NCBI GenBank assembly: GCA_021527695.1
Contig: JAKFAO010000003.1
Span: forward strand, 1,116,001 to 1,180,000
Length of the DNA: 64,000 nucleotides
Direction: 5' to 3'
DNA from: Naematelia aurantialba
Lineage: Eukaryota > Basidiomycota > Tremellomycetes > Tremellales > Naemateliaceae
Below the pieces are notes generated by a model, which ran no database searches, was not told the DNA's origin, and saw nothing but the letters and a program-made list of their open reading frames with translations. Positions 9,303 through 20,522 of the stretch are shown one piece after another. A program made the translations under genes and the position numbers. Each line of letters begins with the position of its first letter. Position 1 is the first letter of the stretch.

Positions 9303-11363
9303 TCAAGATGTGGCCGGTGCCATTGCGTCTTCTTTGCAGACCCCCGAACCACCTATAGGTGTTTGAGCAGATGCCACTGAGTGAGCAGCGGTAGAGGACT
9401 GTTCCTGGGGATCGTTCCCAGCAGGTAGACAACAACGCGTCTTGCTCTTCCGGCAGCTTTGACACACAACGCGAGCTTTGCCTACGGGCACTGCTCTCCC
9501 TTCCAGATCCACGAAAGATGACACAAACTTGCTCATGACCATGCCCGTGCTTGCTTCGACCACGTCGAGCGGCACCGTGCAGACCGTGTTGGTTGACGTG
9601 CACTGTGCACATCTAGCGTTGGGCCTCAGGTTGGTCCAAAGCCTCGTCGCGTACGGGCTCGAGTACATCCTGCCCTTGCCCGGGCCGCCTAACGGACCGC
9701 TAAGGTACTCAACTACCATCTCGAAGTACTGTGGGAAGTATGGTATTGACGAGGACGGGCTGGATGGGTTAAGAGGCTTTGGAGCCAGCTTTCGAACGGT
9801 CGACCTTTTACTGACCCGTGACGTGCTAGGCCAATCGGATACTGTTGGCGGCGAAGGAGGCTTCCCGACTACTTCAGAGGCGGTTGGTGCTTCATGGGGT
9901 CGTATGTATTCAAAGGGGAGTTCCAGGGTCCCCTCTGCAGGCTGGTCACTAGGTGTCCAACCCACTGGATTGGCCAAAGGCTCGTCGGTGTCGTATTCAA
10001 CCACATTGCCACGGTAAGCTTCGGAGTCGAGCATCACAGCAGCCGGCGTCGATTCTCTGACAGGAACGGCAGCTGGCGTGTCTACCAGCAGGATGGATGA
10101 TACTTGTAAACTCTCCCACTTATCCGCCACTGGAGAGACTTGATAGGTGGAGGTTGAACGTGGATTTGTATGAAGATGTCCTGTGACTCTCGTGTCTTCG
10201 GAGGCTTCCCTGCCCCGATCGCGGACTTCAAGGTCTGGCTGATAGCCCGGGGGGTAACCAGTTGCCGAGTCCCGTGCAGTGTCTGACTGGCAATAGCCCC
10301 CCATCGAATCGCCGCTGACATGGCCGAGGGACGAAACGTCCATGCCAATTTGACCTGAATGGTGGAAGCCTCCCACAGGGAAGGTTCCATTTCCGACCGC
10401 GTAAAGATTATACGCATTGAAGGGGTTGGTACCAACGGCTGCCGGAATAAGGGAACTTCCAGATACAAAGCCGGCGTCCGGGGTTTCCAAGGGAGACCAC
10501 TCCATCGAGCATGCTTGATCACTGCCCCGGGGATGGTCTTGCGCATCATGGTGATATTGGCTGCCCCCAGGAGGGTTTGATGGGCTAAGGAAGGCCTGTC
10601 GATCGTGCATTGCAGTGTAACCAACAGGAGGTCCCAGTTGGCTTTCGGGAAGCCAGTAATCCATTCGGCCAGTAAAGGGTTCGGCTGGGTCCAGTGACTG
10701 GGGTCTGTCTGGAAGGCCGGGACTGTGGGCCTGCATGGCCGTTGTTGGTGCAGCCTCGTGGGCATTGCTGGCCAGTCTTCGAAGTTTTGGGAGACATCCC
10801 GAATGCAAGAGAAGAGGGAACTCGGGAAGGGGGCCCTGCAGAGCCCTAGCCCAATCATCATCTTCCTCTTCACCGCCAGCGTCTCCGGCCCCATCATTAT
10901 TGGCATCGGTCTCGGTGTTGTTTTCGCTGTTATTATCGGTGTTGGGTCCGTCGTCACCTTCCGAATCGTCTGCGGGGTGGTTCCCCTGAGCGTAAACGTC
11001 ATCTGTACACTCCATTTTCGCGACGTTAGCATGAGTCTGGTCATTGCTTGCACCGTCATTCGCCGGGTAATTGACCGGGGTGTCAAATTTGCCAGTACAT
11101 GTGTTGTCAGGACTACTGCTGCCAGTATAACTGTGCTGCATGGGTCCCTGAGACGCGGACACCCAGGGTGTGCATGGTGATTCAGAAGCGCTAGTTGAAG
11201 GCGTCGAGCACTCTGGGTTTATCGAGTGGAAGCTCGCACTGGAAGCTGGGGCCTGGTGGTAGTATGTGATCACAGAGGTACTATCCCAAGCCGTATTTTG
11301 CTCAGAGTGCGAGTACATCGGGTACAGTGGGTTGCCCCAAGCGTTGGACTGGTCAGAGTTCAT
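9303..11363 (-). CDS. Split zinc-cluster family protein 5 (686 aa, longest copy)
   Basis: Starts at the ATG at 11363-11361 (MNSDQSNAWGNPLYPMYS...) and is open for 686 codons. The N-terminal 500 residues are disordered, with a strongly acidic Asp/Asn/Glu run near residues 125-170 that could serve as an activation segment. A structured-looking block (YFPQYFEMVVEYLSGPLGG) near residue 555 precedes the cysteines and recalls SLKMIIAGGLEYV in the 3756 copy. The cysteine halves are CAQCTSTNTVC and CQSCRKSKTRC, 38 residues apart, the shortest spacer among the long copies. The terminal half matches the zinc-cluster consensus CxxCRxxKxxC closely. The tail after the motif is about 35 residues. It converges with the 7776 gene (282 bp between stops). 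Confidence 0.77.
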   Translation of the reverse strand: MNSDQSNAWGNPLYPMYSHSEQNTAWDSTSVITYYHQAPASSASFHSINPECSTPSTSASESPCTPWVSASQGPMQHSYTGSSSPDNTCTGKFDTPVNYPANDGASNDQTHANVAKMECTDDVYAQGNHPADDSEGDDGPNTDNNSENNTETDANNDGAGDAGGEEEDDDWARALQGPLPEFPLLLHSGCLPKLRRLASNAHEAAPTTAMQAHSPGLPDRPQSLDPAEPFTGRMDYWLPESQLGPPVGYTAMHDRQAFLSPSNPPGGSQYHHDAQDHPRGSDQACSMEWSPLETPDAGFVSGSSLIPAAVGTNPFNAYNLYAVGNGTFPVGGFHHSGQIGMDVSSLGHVSGDSMGGYCQSDTARDSATGYPPGYQPDLEVRDRGREASEDTRVTGHLHTNPRSTSTYQVSPVADKWESLQVSSILLVDTPAAVPVRESTPAAVMLDSEAYRGNVVEYDTDEPLANPVGWTPSDQPAEGTLELPFEYIRPHEAPTASEVVGKPPSPPTVSDWPSTSRVSKRSTVRKLAPKPLNPSSPSSSIPYFPQYFEMVVEYLSGPLGGPGKGRMYSSPYATRLWTNLRPNARCAQCTSTNTVCTVPLDVVEASTGMVMSKFVSSFVDLEGRAVPVGKARVVCQSCRKSKTRCCLPAGNDPQEQSSTAAHSVASAQTPIGGSGVCKEDAMAPATS

Positions 11364-11408
11364 GATGTCGCTGTGAAATTGGATGAGGACATCGGGAAAG
11401 AGCTCCCT

Positions 11409-11414
11409 CTTATA
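11409..11414 (-). promoter_or_regulatory. TATA-like box upstream of the 11363 gene
   Basis: On the minus strand the sequence reads GGTATAAGAGGG, with TATAAG 46 bp before the ATG at 11363. Placement fits a TATA element. No experimental support. Confidence 0.35.
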
Positions 11415-11911
11415 CCGACAACCTGACGAAGACCGAGTCGAGTCTTCCCGTGGAGCGGGCCTTCCAGGAGGTGGCCGACGACGGTGATTGAGCGTAAAGT
11501 CACCCCCGTCGGAATGGCCCTGCAGAATCTATCAGTGTCTTCTCGAATGATGCGATGAAGATGGCTGAGATCGATTCCATACTGGGATCGAGATCTTACG
11601 ACCATAAAGGAGGCGAAGTGATGTTAGTGGTGATCCGCCTCGAGGCTGATGGTCCCCCCAGGCTGACGGTCAGACGATCGAGAGGATTTTCCCAATGACG
11701 GTCGATCGTCTTGCTCCAAGCCCCCGATTTTGCCAGGATTTCGATCAGTCAACGGCACCTGCGAGAAAGCCGTCGATTTTTCAAAGCGTCGATCCGTCCG
11801 GGCTGGAATCAGCCCAAGATGCTGTGGAGCTGTGCTATCCGTCCACCACCGAAATCGCTCATGATAGCTTGATGTCATCAGCGATCGTTGCCTGAATTTC
11901 TACATGCGCGC
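11415..11911. other. Intergenic stretch
   Basis: This stretch is the upstream region of the 11363 gene and 3' flank of the OHCU decarboxylase gene, and it marks the boundary between the accessory array and the conserved block. Short frames on both strands have no coding character. Nothing else seen. Confidence 0.5.
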
Positions 11912-12595
11912 TCATTGCAGTCCCATGCCCTGTAATCGTGCCCGTCCAATCCTCCAGACGTCCGCCAAGCCCCTCTGGCATTCTGTCTTCCAACCTTCGT
12001 CCTCGGGGCTCTTGATCAGAGCTTGCACCTGCTGTGACTCGAGTGCTGGCTCAGTCGTATCAAAGTCGTCTGGCAGGGGATCAGGGGAGGCGGCGAGTCC
12101 GAGAACCTGCTCCATCTCGGTCACGATAGCCGACCGAGGGCGACCGTTGACGAACGTGATGTATCGCAGTCCTGGGTATATCGTACAGTACAGGGCATTG
12201 AGATGTGCTAGCCTAGCGTGGGCGTCAGTCGCAGGGACAGAGCTGTGGTGCACGAATGACCAGACTCACCTGTCAAGGACAACCTTCCTGGTGGCACCAC
12301 CCTGCTCCTTCCCGCTCAGCTTGCTCAGCCCTTTGACTTCGCCGATCATTGGGTGTCCGCTGAGGAACTCGGCTTTCTGTCCCCATGTCCATTCCTCAGC
12401 GACCTGCGCGCAGATATCGATGAGTGCGTTGTACGTCTCTGGCGGTGTTTGTCGTGCGGTGAGGCGAAGGAGAACAGAGGGAACCAGCAGGGTATGGAGA
12501 GGCGGTGAGGGCTCGAAGAGTGTGCAGAGAAGCGACGTGAGCGCGTCGGCATCTTTGCAGTCGTCTAGTGATAGTACGTTGTGCTCTTCTGCCAT
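11912..12595 (-). CDS. 2-oxo-4-hydroxy-4-carboxy-5-ureidoimidazoline (OHCU) decarboxylase, urate catabolism
   Basis: This enzyme performs the last step from urate to S-allantoin, decarboxylating OHCU after uricase and HIU hydrolase, which lets the fungus use purines as nitrogen. Two exons, 12595-12270 and 12212-11912, joined by a 57-nt GTGAGT..AG intron with preserved frame, give 208 residues. The family signature is clear: FLSGHPMIGEVKGLSK, SGKEQGGAT, then AHLNALYCTIYPGLRYITFVNGR, with the catalytic His in GHP and the conserved LN-x-x-Y and VNGR blocks. Length is slightly above that of bacterial enzymes, with a normal C-terminal helix. The start is the only ATG near the conserved N-terminus; 150 bp separate it from the divergent GTPase gene, so a shared promoter is likely. 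Confidence 0.9.
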
Positions 12596-12745
12596 CGTTT
12601 ATGGGTCTCAACAAAGTTGAAGAGGAGAAATGGTGACCGACTGCTCTGGCTCAGTTATCGATACCACATTATTCCCGACGCTGCCGGAGATGTCCAACTC
12701 TTGCGTTTACAACATTCTCCCCCAAAGCTCGCCTTGGGAAAGGTG

Positions 12746-14946
12746 ATGCCTCGCAAGCGTCCCTTCTCGGCCAAGGCAAAGAGGACATACCTGCAGGAGA
12801 AACGCGCTGAGAAGCGTGGCGAAGTGGAGATCGCACCCAAACGGGTTCCAGCATCGTCACGGCCGGCACGATCCGCGCCAGCCAGCGATCCGAGTTCGAA
12901 GAGACTGCAGAGTCGCTTCATCGCGCTTTCTCCGCAATACCTCGAGCGGACTCGCGATCTCGCCTACGCCGAGATCCTGCAGCGCCCCATTCCGGCTCAA
13001 GATGCGGTCTTCCCGGTTGATGTGATGCATCGTGGCCCGGGACTGACTTGCCCTGCCAGGCCAAAGTTCAAGATCGGGCAAACGAAAAAGGAGGTCGAGA
13101 AAAACGAAGAGGGTGTGTTCAGGAAGTGGCTGAAGGCCACAGAGGACATACAGCAGGAGTGGATCGAGGATGACAATGTTGGCGAGAACGAAGTGCGTAG
13201 CCCCAGCTGGTTTGAGAGTAATTTGGAAGTCTGGAGGCAGCTGTGAGTCGGCGCACTCAGACCCTGCGTTCATCTTAGTGCGGTAGAAAGGGAGCAGGCA
13301 ACGCATGCTCCCACCCCTCCGAGCCTGAACCGACAAGCTCATGCTGACAATGTAAGATGGCGTGTCACCGAATCGTCACAGATCCTGCTCCTCCTGATCG
13401 ACTCTCGTTGTCCACCTCTGCACAGTCCACCCTCCCTGAGAAGCTACATACAAGCCCTCAAACCCCGCAAAGAAGTCATTCTTGTCCTCACCAAATCCGA
13501 CCTGGTCGATTCTGATGCGTTGCAAGGCTGGAAAGAGTGGATACAGACCTGGTGGGGTGATACAGGCACAGTGGACGTGGTCTCCGTCATGTCGTATGAC
13601 ATGGAAGCGTTGAATGAGGGTGCGTTATGCGTCTACAAAGAGTGAGACTGATCAAGCTGTAGGTCGAGGCAAGCATCTGCCGCACATTCCTCCAGAATCC
13701 TTGCATCGGCTGGTGGACGCCTTGAGGCGAGCGCATGGGCGCTTGCTCCAACCGCCGGATAGGGTGCGAGACGATCCGGAGAAGTTGGAAAGGTGGCATC
13801 CGATTGTACGAAAGGATGTTGATTGGGCAGACCTTGCTGGCGACGAAGGAGGAGGTTCTGGAGAAGAAGGGGTCACTGAGACGTCAGAAGTCAACGAGAC
13901 TGTACCATCAGGGGTTGGCGACGAGCTCCAGGATTCCGCAGAGCCAGCCAGAAGTCCAAACGATGAACCCCTTACGGTTGGTTTGATCGGTCAGCCGAAC
14001 GTAGGCAAGTCGAGTCTTCTCAATGCGATTTTCGGCACCAATCGAGTTCGGGCCAGTAAGACCCCTGGAAAGGTAAGACCACCACTGCAAGGACGGGGAC
14101 AAGCTGACACGTTACATCAGACCAAGCACTTTCAAACACTATTCTGGGGAAGAAAACGCGAGATCAAGGTGGTAGACTGTCCAGGCCTGGTTTGCCCGAG
14201 CCTAGCGGGTCTGGAGATACAGGTAAGCAAGTCGTCCTATGGTCATCTCGCCAGGGTTGACTGGAACCAGGCTCTCGCCGGAATCTTGCCACTATCACAA
14301 ATCCCTTCCATGGCAGCGTGTATCCGCTTCGCAGCCAAAGTCCTTCCTATCGAGGAGATTTTTTCCGTGCCTCCCCCCGAGGTGTTCGACGACGACCCGT
14401 ACGCCACTAAGAAGACGTGGAGAAAGGGCACAATCATAGCTGGAGCTGAGCAGACAGTTGAGTCATCCGGGATCAAGTGGACCGCCGGTGGGATCATGGA
14501 ATCCCGCGCGCTAGATAGAGGCTTTCTGACTGCCAAGGGTGGCCGGCCTGATGGAAACAGAGCCGCCAACGGAAGTGAGTGGCCATCACTCAGCATCGAG
14601 GGTTCTGATAGTCTTAGTGATGAGGATTCTGGCGGAGGGTAAGGTCAGATGGGGATTTTGGCCGCCAAACCGCGACGTGTCTGTGCGGGAAGGCAAGGGC
14701 ATTTGGCTCGCAGGAAGTGTCGCGTCCAAAGAAGACGATGAGATTTCCGAGGATGATCAACAGACGGACGACGAGGTGGGACCGTGGCACGGCGAGGGTA
14801 CGCCGGGCGAGGCCAGGGCATCCAGTGGATCTCAGCCGGGCACTGAAACTGAGACCACCGAGACAGAATCAGAATCCGAGGAGCCAAGACCCGTCCGCGG
14901 CTTCTTTGCGGCGCTAGAGCTGGAGGAGAGTGGAGAGGAGGAATAG
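12746..14946 (+). CDS. GNL1: GNL1/HSR1-type circularly permuted GTPase
   Basis: Six exons can be modelled: 12746-13242, 13357-13619, 13663-14072, 14121-14222, 14271-14574 and about 14612-14946, giving about 636 aa. The N-terminus MPRKRPFSAKAKRTYLQEKR is the family's Lys/Arg-rich nucleolar-type start. The GTP motifs occur in permuted order: G4 TKSDL (about residue 213), then G1 GQPNVGKSSLLNA (about 362), then G3 DCPGL (about 408). PGKTKHFQT sits exactly across an intron. The conserved RILAEGKVRWGFWPP block near the end matches the GNL1 C-terminal domain and fixes the last acceptor only approximately. An acidic tail follows. Relatives of this family act in late ribosomal subunit maturation and export, so a nuclear or nucleolar role is expected. 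Divergent from the OHCU decarboxylase. Confidence 0.9.
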
Positions 14947-15383
14947 GATCTTTGATACCCTGCATTATGCATAACCAACCAGCCAGCCCTGTAGCCAATC
15001 CTATCCACTGGTTAGCTCTCTCCTCGATACCGCAAGCCCCGTAGGTGACAGTCCCCCGATTCGTATCTGGCCCGTCGTATTAGGAATCCAGCTTTCGATC
15101 CTTGTCGTGCCTGACTTGGCATTACGAACGGACGCGTGGGAGGCCGCCAGAGATGTCAGAAATCAAAAAGTCAACGCCAACAACTACAATACATTCGGGG
15201 CCTTGCATCAACTGCTACTCAGCACTCCCCGCCTGCATACATTGACGTCTACTGCTGTCTTTGGTATCCAGTAGTCGCTTGATCGCGCTCTCGTGGATTT
15301 CACAACGCTGTGTGGTGGACTGCGCCACCGTTTCTTCCCTCTTCACCTAACCCACACTTCCATCCACCTCCGACCCCATCAGC
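14947..15383. other. Intergenic/promoter stretch
   Basis: This 437 bp lies between the GTPase stop and the HOS3 start, both plus strand. The last 100 bp is pyrimidine rich, typical of a 5' leader in these fungi. No gene seen. Confidence 0.5.
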
Positions 15384-18197
15384 ATGGCTTCCAGCGCGAC
15401 CATTTCATCTGCCTCTCCATACATTGGACTGTTTGTGCAGCCGGAATGCCTCAAACACGTCTCACCTTTCCGGGGACCCGATATCAGCTACGGGGCGAAG
15501 TTTGAGCGCCCAGAACGCATCCTTGCTGTTCTCGGGGGAGTCGCCGCGGGCATCGCTCGACTCGAAGAGGCCGATCGACTTGCGCCCATCACCAGTGGCA
15601 GCCACAATGGGGAGGAATCCACGAACAAGGCGCCATTGGATCGCGATGCGGAGAAGCCGCCTAGTCCAGGCAGCACTGTGACTGCCCTGCTGGGGGATCT
15701 TAAGCTCGAGCCGGACATTGCATCGCGCCTCCTCGAGCTCATACGCGCGCCGCCTCCGCCTTCGGTCCCAGGCGCGGTACTCCTCGGCAACAGAGCTGTT
15801 CAGATTGCCCACTCTCCCCCAGAAGAAAGCTTCACCGAGTACATGCTGGGGAATGGCAGCGGCTACGCGGTCAAGCCGTCCTCTGCCTATCTCTCAAAGC
15901 TGAATGGATGGTTCAATGCAGCAGAGGAGAAGTTCAAGGCATCAGGTGTCAGCGAGCTTCCAGAAGACGAGCCTCTGGCTCCTGGCGATATGTACCTGTC
16001 AATGGGCACGTTGGCGGCCATAGAGGGATCAGTGAGTCGCACGCCCTCCAGCCGACACTGATGCGCGACAGATACAAACCGTTTGCCAGGCAGTCGACCA
16101 GGTGTGTGGATCTCAGGGAACTCGACTGGCAAATGCACACAACTCAAGCGCGGGGTATTTAAATCACGAGGCATTGGCGATGCCGTCCAGTGAACCAGCT
16201 GCGCCTCGACCTGCAGATGCGAAACCAGCTTCCACCAAAGCGTTTTGTGTTATCCGGCCGCCTGGTCACCACTGCGGGGAGTCGTCGCCGTCCGGGTAAG
16301 AATTGGAAATTTGATTGGACGACACCATTAGGCTGATATTCTCAGGTTCTGCTGGATCAACAATGCAATGGTCGCTGCTACCCACGGTAAATCGTCTTAC
16401 GGGGCTGTAAGAACTACACTCATCATGCAGCTTACCTTGATCACAACATCGACCGTGTCATTATAATCGACATCGACCTGCATCATGGTAATACTATCCG
16501 AAACGTCCAGAACCCTCTAACGATCTTGACTAGGCAACGGAACTCAGAAAATTGTCATGGCGATGAATCGGGCAGCCGTCGCTGCGGACAAACAGAAGCT
16601 TGGCGTGCGAGAGGATGGAACCAAGAAACGGTCCTGGCGAGGTTTCTATGGCAGTGTCCATGACATAGTAAGATGCCAACGATTTCAGTGACATCTGTGG
16701 CTGATCGGATGTGTAGGAGTCATTTCCCTGCGAAGATGGCCAAGAAGAGTTTGTCAAGGACGCTTCGATCAGTTTGGCTGCGCATGGTCAACATATGTGA
16801 GTTAGGGAATCAGCGAACGGGCCGGACTGTACCAACTTGCTTTCAGAGAAAACATACATCTTGACGCATATAATTCGGAGAAAGATTTCTACGAGCGCAT
16901 CTACCCACGCTACACCGCCCTTCTTGAAAAGGCGAGAAATTTTGTCGAGCGGACGCAGGCCGATCCCAAGCGATGTTTGGTTTTGGTCAGTGCTGGTTTC
17001 GACGCTTGTGAGCATGAGCACGAAGGGATGCAAAGGCACAAGCGTCATGTCCCTGTGAGCCAAGACTCTTACATGGTCTACAAGCAGCTGACAGCTGGCA
17101 GGTGTCATTCTATTCATCTTTTACTCGAGACATTGTGAGGTTTGCCGATGCCTTCACCGGGGGAAAGATCGTCTCAGTCCTCGAAGGAGGCTACAGTGAT
17201 ATGGCGCTTGCGAGTGCTGCGATGGGGCACGTCATTGGTTTGCTAGGGCAGGAATCATCGCCCAGCTGGCGTACCAAGGCGGAGTTCAGCAAGGTAAATC
17301 CAGTTCCAATCCTTGTCTGACGAGATCCAGATACTGCGGGCAACGCAAGTCAACATGCCCCTGCCATTTGCCCTTTCATCGACCCCGTATCTCGTGAGAG
17401 CCCATAGTCTGGCTTGCCACTTTGCCGGCACTATGCCGTCGACTACTGCTGCGCCTGGGGACGAGCCGCGACAGCTCCGGGAACGTCGCAACGAGCCACG
17501 TGCCGCCTATACACCGCCTCAGACTCCTGCTCGTCGTGGTCGTACCAAGGTGCAGAATGCAGGGGACCGGCCGTCGTCCAAGTCCAAGTCCAAGAGGCGG
17601 TCGTCGGGGAGCAAGCAGACATCGCCTAAAGAGAAGCAGCAGGCTCTACCTCCGGGAGATCGGAAAGCGCCGAGCCCGAAATCCTCGCCAAATGCATCAT
17701 CGGAAGATGTCTCCAAGATGCCTCCTGTGCCGAACCTGCCTTCTGTTGCGGGCATGGCCTCGGCGGTGTCGAAACTCGACATCAAGCCTGAACAGGATGA
17801 CGCTGAGCCGGTCATTGGTTCACGGCCGTCTAGCCCCAAGACTGCGTCTTCGACTGACATCGAAATGTCACTGCCACCGTCCCCGCTCAAGGCCACTGCT
17901 CCATCTGCTCCGCCGAAGGTTATTTTGAAGTTCCGAAACCCGCTACTGTCAAGCCAGCCAGCTGCGGAGCCTGTACAGTCGCAATTAGGTGCGGGTCCAG
18001 TACCGCTCAGCCAAGCAGCCGTAACGCCCGAGCCGGGTCTCCTCGCCAGTCTGCCGAATAATTCCGCCTTGTCCCAAGTGCCCCCAACAAGTGCTGGGCT
18101 TGGTTTCGGTCTGGCGCTAGATTTGGGCAGCGGCGAGAACAACGCATGGCGAGAACGGAACACCCCAGACACCGATGTGACTACCGATTCGAACTAG
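15384..18197 (+). CDS. HOS3: Histone deacetylase, HOS3-like (class II)
   Basis: This is a zinc-dependent lysine deacetylase. Nine exons are traced: 15384-16031, 16072-16295, 16346-16386, 16431-16487, 16534-16667, 16717-16796, 16847-17054, 17102-17293 and 17331-18197. All join in frame to give 816 residues. Catalytic landmarks are RPPGHHCGE with the His pair (about residue 282), IDIDLHHGNGT with the zinc-binding Asp/His (about 320), SAGFDACEHE (about 445) and LEGGY (about 490). The HOS3-specific stretch GMQRHKRHVPVSFYSSFTRD separates it from Rpd3 and Hda1 types. The last 280 residues, encoded by the final exon, are Ser/Pro/Lys rich and disordered, which is longer than in yeast Hos3. Converges with TFB5 (378 bp between stops). 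Confidence 0.93.
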
Positions 18198-18575
18198 GAG
18201 CACGTGTGCTTTCCGTCAAGCCCAACAGCTGTCGGCGCAACTCGACCATATCCTTATTGTCTTGGGCTTTTATTCGATTCGACCTTGACTTCATTCCCTC
18301 TTTTCTACAACATCGTATCCTCCATTGCATCGTCTCTAGCATAAGCATTATAGCGGTACACCATATGAAGTCAGTACATCATTAGTTGTAGTCCGTGAAA
18401 GAGAGAAGAGAAATTCGCATGAGGCACTGCTAGCCAGTCGTTTTGTTTTCATGCATAGTGTTGTACATTTAGCATCTGCAGACGCCAGCCAGCCCCGTGC
18501 AATCACGGTCAGGGTATAGATTATGCTGGGAATCTGATTCCATGTCGCGGTGTCGAAGTCCTGCGATGCGCGATG

Positions 18576-19038
18576 TCACATCTCGGGATCGGCAATGTAA
18601 GTGTTCTTCTCGAGCTGGCGGCAGCATGAGCTGGGCGCCTAGGGATGCGTAATAGTCGCTCACCTCGAGCTGCAAGAGGTCCTTGATCTCTTCCACGTAC
18701 TCCTTCTTCACGAGGACATGGGTGTCGTCCCCCGGGCCCACTGGGGAGTCAGCAGGCCGGCATGCGGTGTATAGGACGTATACGTCCGAACGGGGGACTC
18801 TCCACAACACCATAGCCTAGGGGAGAAGCGATAAACCCAACTGACAGTCTTTGATGATGAATTTGCTGGGGCCGTCCCGCGTCTCATCAAGGTGCAACAG
18901 AATCTGCTTGGCGGCAGAATCGCTATCAGTGTCCCCTGTCAGCCCGGCCACTGGTGATGCCTGACAACGTGGCGCTGACCAGGTAATAAGGACGCCCGGG
19001 GTCAGCTTGACGCGGTACGGGTCGACGTCGGCGCTCAT
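18576..19038 (-). CDS. TFB5: TFIIH subunit TFB5 (GTF2H5/TTDA orthologue)
   Basis: TFB5 is the small stabilising subunit of core TFIIH, needed for nucleotide excision repair together with the XPD/p52 module. Four exons (19038-18980, 18922-18846, 18740-18664, 18614-18576) splice in frame to 83 residues. Landmarks are LTPGVLITCD, AKQILLHLDE, KFIIKDL, DDTHVLVKKEY and the end LEKNTYIADPEM. The first two introns use GTC donors (gtcagc, gtcagt), and unspliced frames stop early, so it would be missed by simple ORF calling. The length is close to yeast Tfb5 (72) with a slightly longer middle. Divergent from the dienelactone hydrolase-family gene, 253 bp between start codons. A second TFIIH gene, SSL2, lies 19 kb away in this window. 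Confidence 0.9.
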
Positions 19039-19291
19039 CGCGCCGCCAGCCAAGTCGAGTTGCGGTTGAAGAGACTGGTCGAAGTGTCGCTACGGGCTAC
19101 CGTCTAGAGGTCGACTAAGCGCGGAGCCCCAGAAGAGTATAGTTATCTCGGTATTTTGTCGCTTTTATCCCACGCTCAGCGGAAGTGGAGGTCGTCCGCT
19201 GTCCTGCTTATCCTCCGTCCGGCTGGCTCTTTCCTTCCTTCCTTCGTCCACCGTCAGAGGTAGAAGGCCCGTCGTCCGGTCTAGACACGAG

Positions 19292-20522
19292 ATGCTCATC
19301 AAGACTTCCTACCGAGACGTGCCGACCACGGCCGACGGCCGCAGCGGCACTATGCGGATCTACGTCGTCGAGCCCAACGTCCCCGGCTACCCCGACGCCC
19401 GCTTTCCCGGCTGTGAGCTACTTCCTGCCTGTCCGTTGAGGCTAGCTCATACCCCAGGTGTCGTATTTTCCGAAATCTACCAGGTTACAGGGCCTGTGGA
19501 GCGGTCAGCTTCCGACTGAACAGTAAGATCGCACAGCTGACAGCGCCTAGATTCGCGAGCAATATCGCTTCGGAGGGATACATAGTCGCCATGCCGTCTT
19601 CGTTCCACGAGTTCGAGGGGCCAGAAGCGATCCCTTATGATAATGACGGAACAGACCGCGGAAACAAGTACAAGGTCAGTCGGCTAGCGATGGTATGCAA
19701 TCCGCGAAGCTGATGCCGTTCAGGTCGAAAAGACTGTCGAGGCTTATGACGAGGTCGGCATCCCGTGCTCCGGCATCAAGAGGCCCAACATGGCTGACAT
19801 ACTGCATAGGATGCAGTCCTGGCAGTTGATCTGCTGTGCGCTTTGCCTAACTGTACGGGCCGCGTCGCATCGACTGGCATGTGCCTGGGCGGCCACCTCG
19901 TGAGACCTGGGGTCAATCTTCCCGTCCGCGCTGACGAACGCAGGCTCTTCGGGTCAGCAGCTATGCAGCTATGGATTCGTGGGGCGTCACTGGCTGACGT
20001 GGTAGTGCGCATTTGATCCCAGGGTCCTTGCGACGTTTTGCTACTTTGCCACCGAGTGAGCGTCCATTGCCCGGGTCGGCCTGGAGTTTGTGTGGACGAG
20101 CTCACGGGCTAGCGTGCATTCGGCGACACTGGGCAAAGGCAAGTCGGACGACACGATACTCAAGATCAAAAATGGCCATCTGAGCGGTAAAGGGGAAGTC
20201 ACCATGGTCTTTGGAAAACAAGACACCCACGTCGACCGAGCTGGACGCACACTTATCAGAGACGTCATGGACGACGCCGGGACCCCATTCACAGTCAGCG
20301 ACTCGTCATCGGCTTCTGCGCGCCTCAGCTGACAAGATGTTCCAGTTCATCGAGGTGCAGGCGCAGCATGCGTTTATTCGAGACGAGTCGAGTAAGGGCC
20401 GCTGGGACGCAGCGTTGTCAAGAAGCCTGTTTGCGATGATGATGGAGCTGTTTACGCGGACTGTCGCCAGGGATCTCGGAACGAGATCGGGCTCGGGGAC
20501 AAAGATCGAGCACGTTTGCTGA
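19292..20522 (+). CDS. Dienelactone hydrolase-family alpha/beta hydrolase
   Basis: Nine exons (19292-19412, 19458-19503, 19551-19674, 19724-19753, 19810-19899, 19944-19952, 20006-20055, 20113-20293, 20337-20522) give 278 residues. The family features are MLIKTSYRDVPTTADG at the start, VVFSEIYQVTGPV, MPSSFHEFEGPEA, the nucleophile elbow GMCLGGHL (Cys at about 131), MVFGKQDTHV and QAQHAFIRDESSKGR, which supplies the catalytic His (about 228). It is probably cytosolic; no signal peptide is seen. The substrate is unknown; bacterial relatives open dienelactone in chlorocatechol breakdown, but most fungal copies are uncharacterised. One exon is only 9 nt (Ala-Leu-Arg) and five of eight donors begin GTC, making this an unusually fragmented gene. 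Converges with the RSC4-like gene. Confidence 0.88.
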
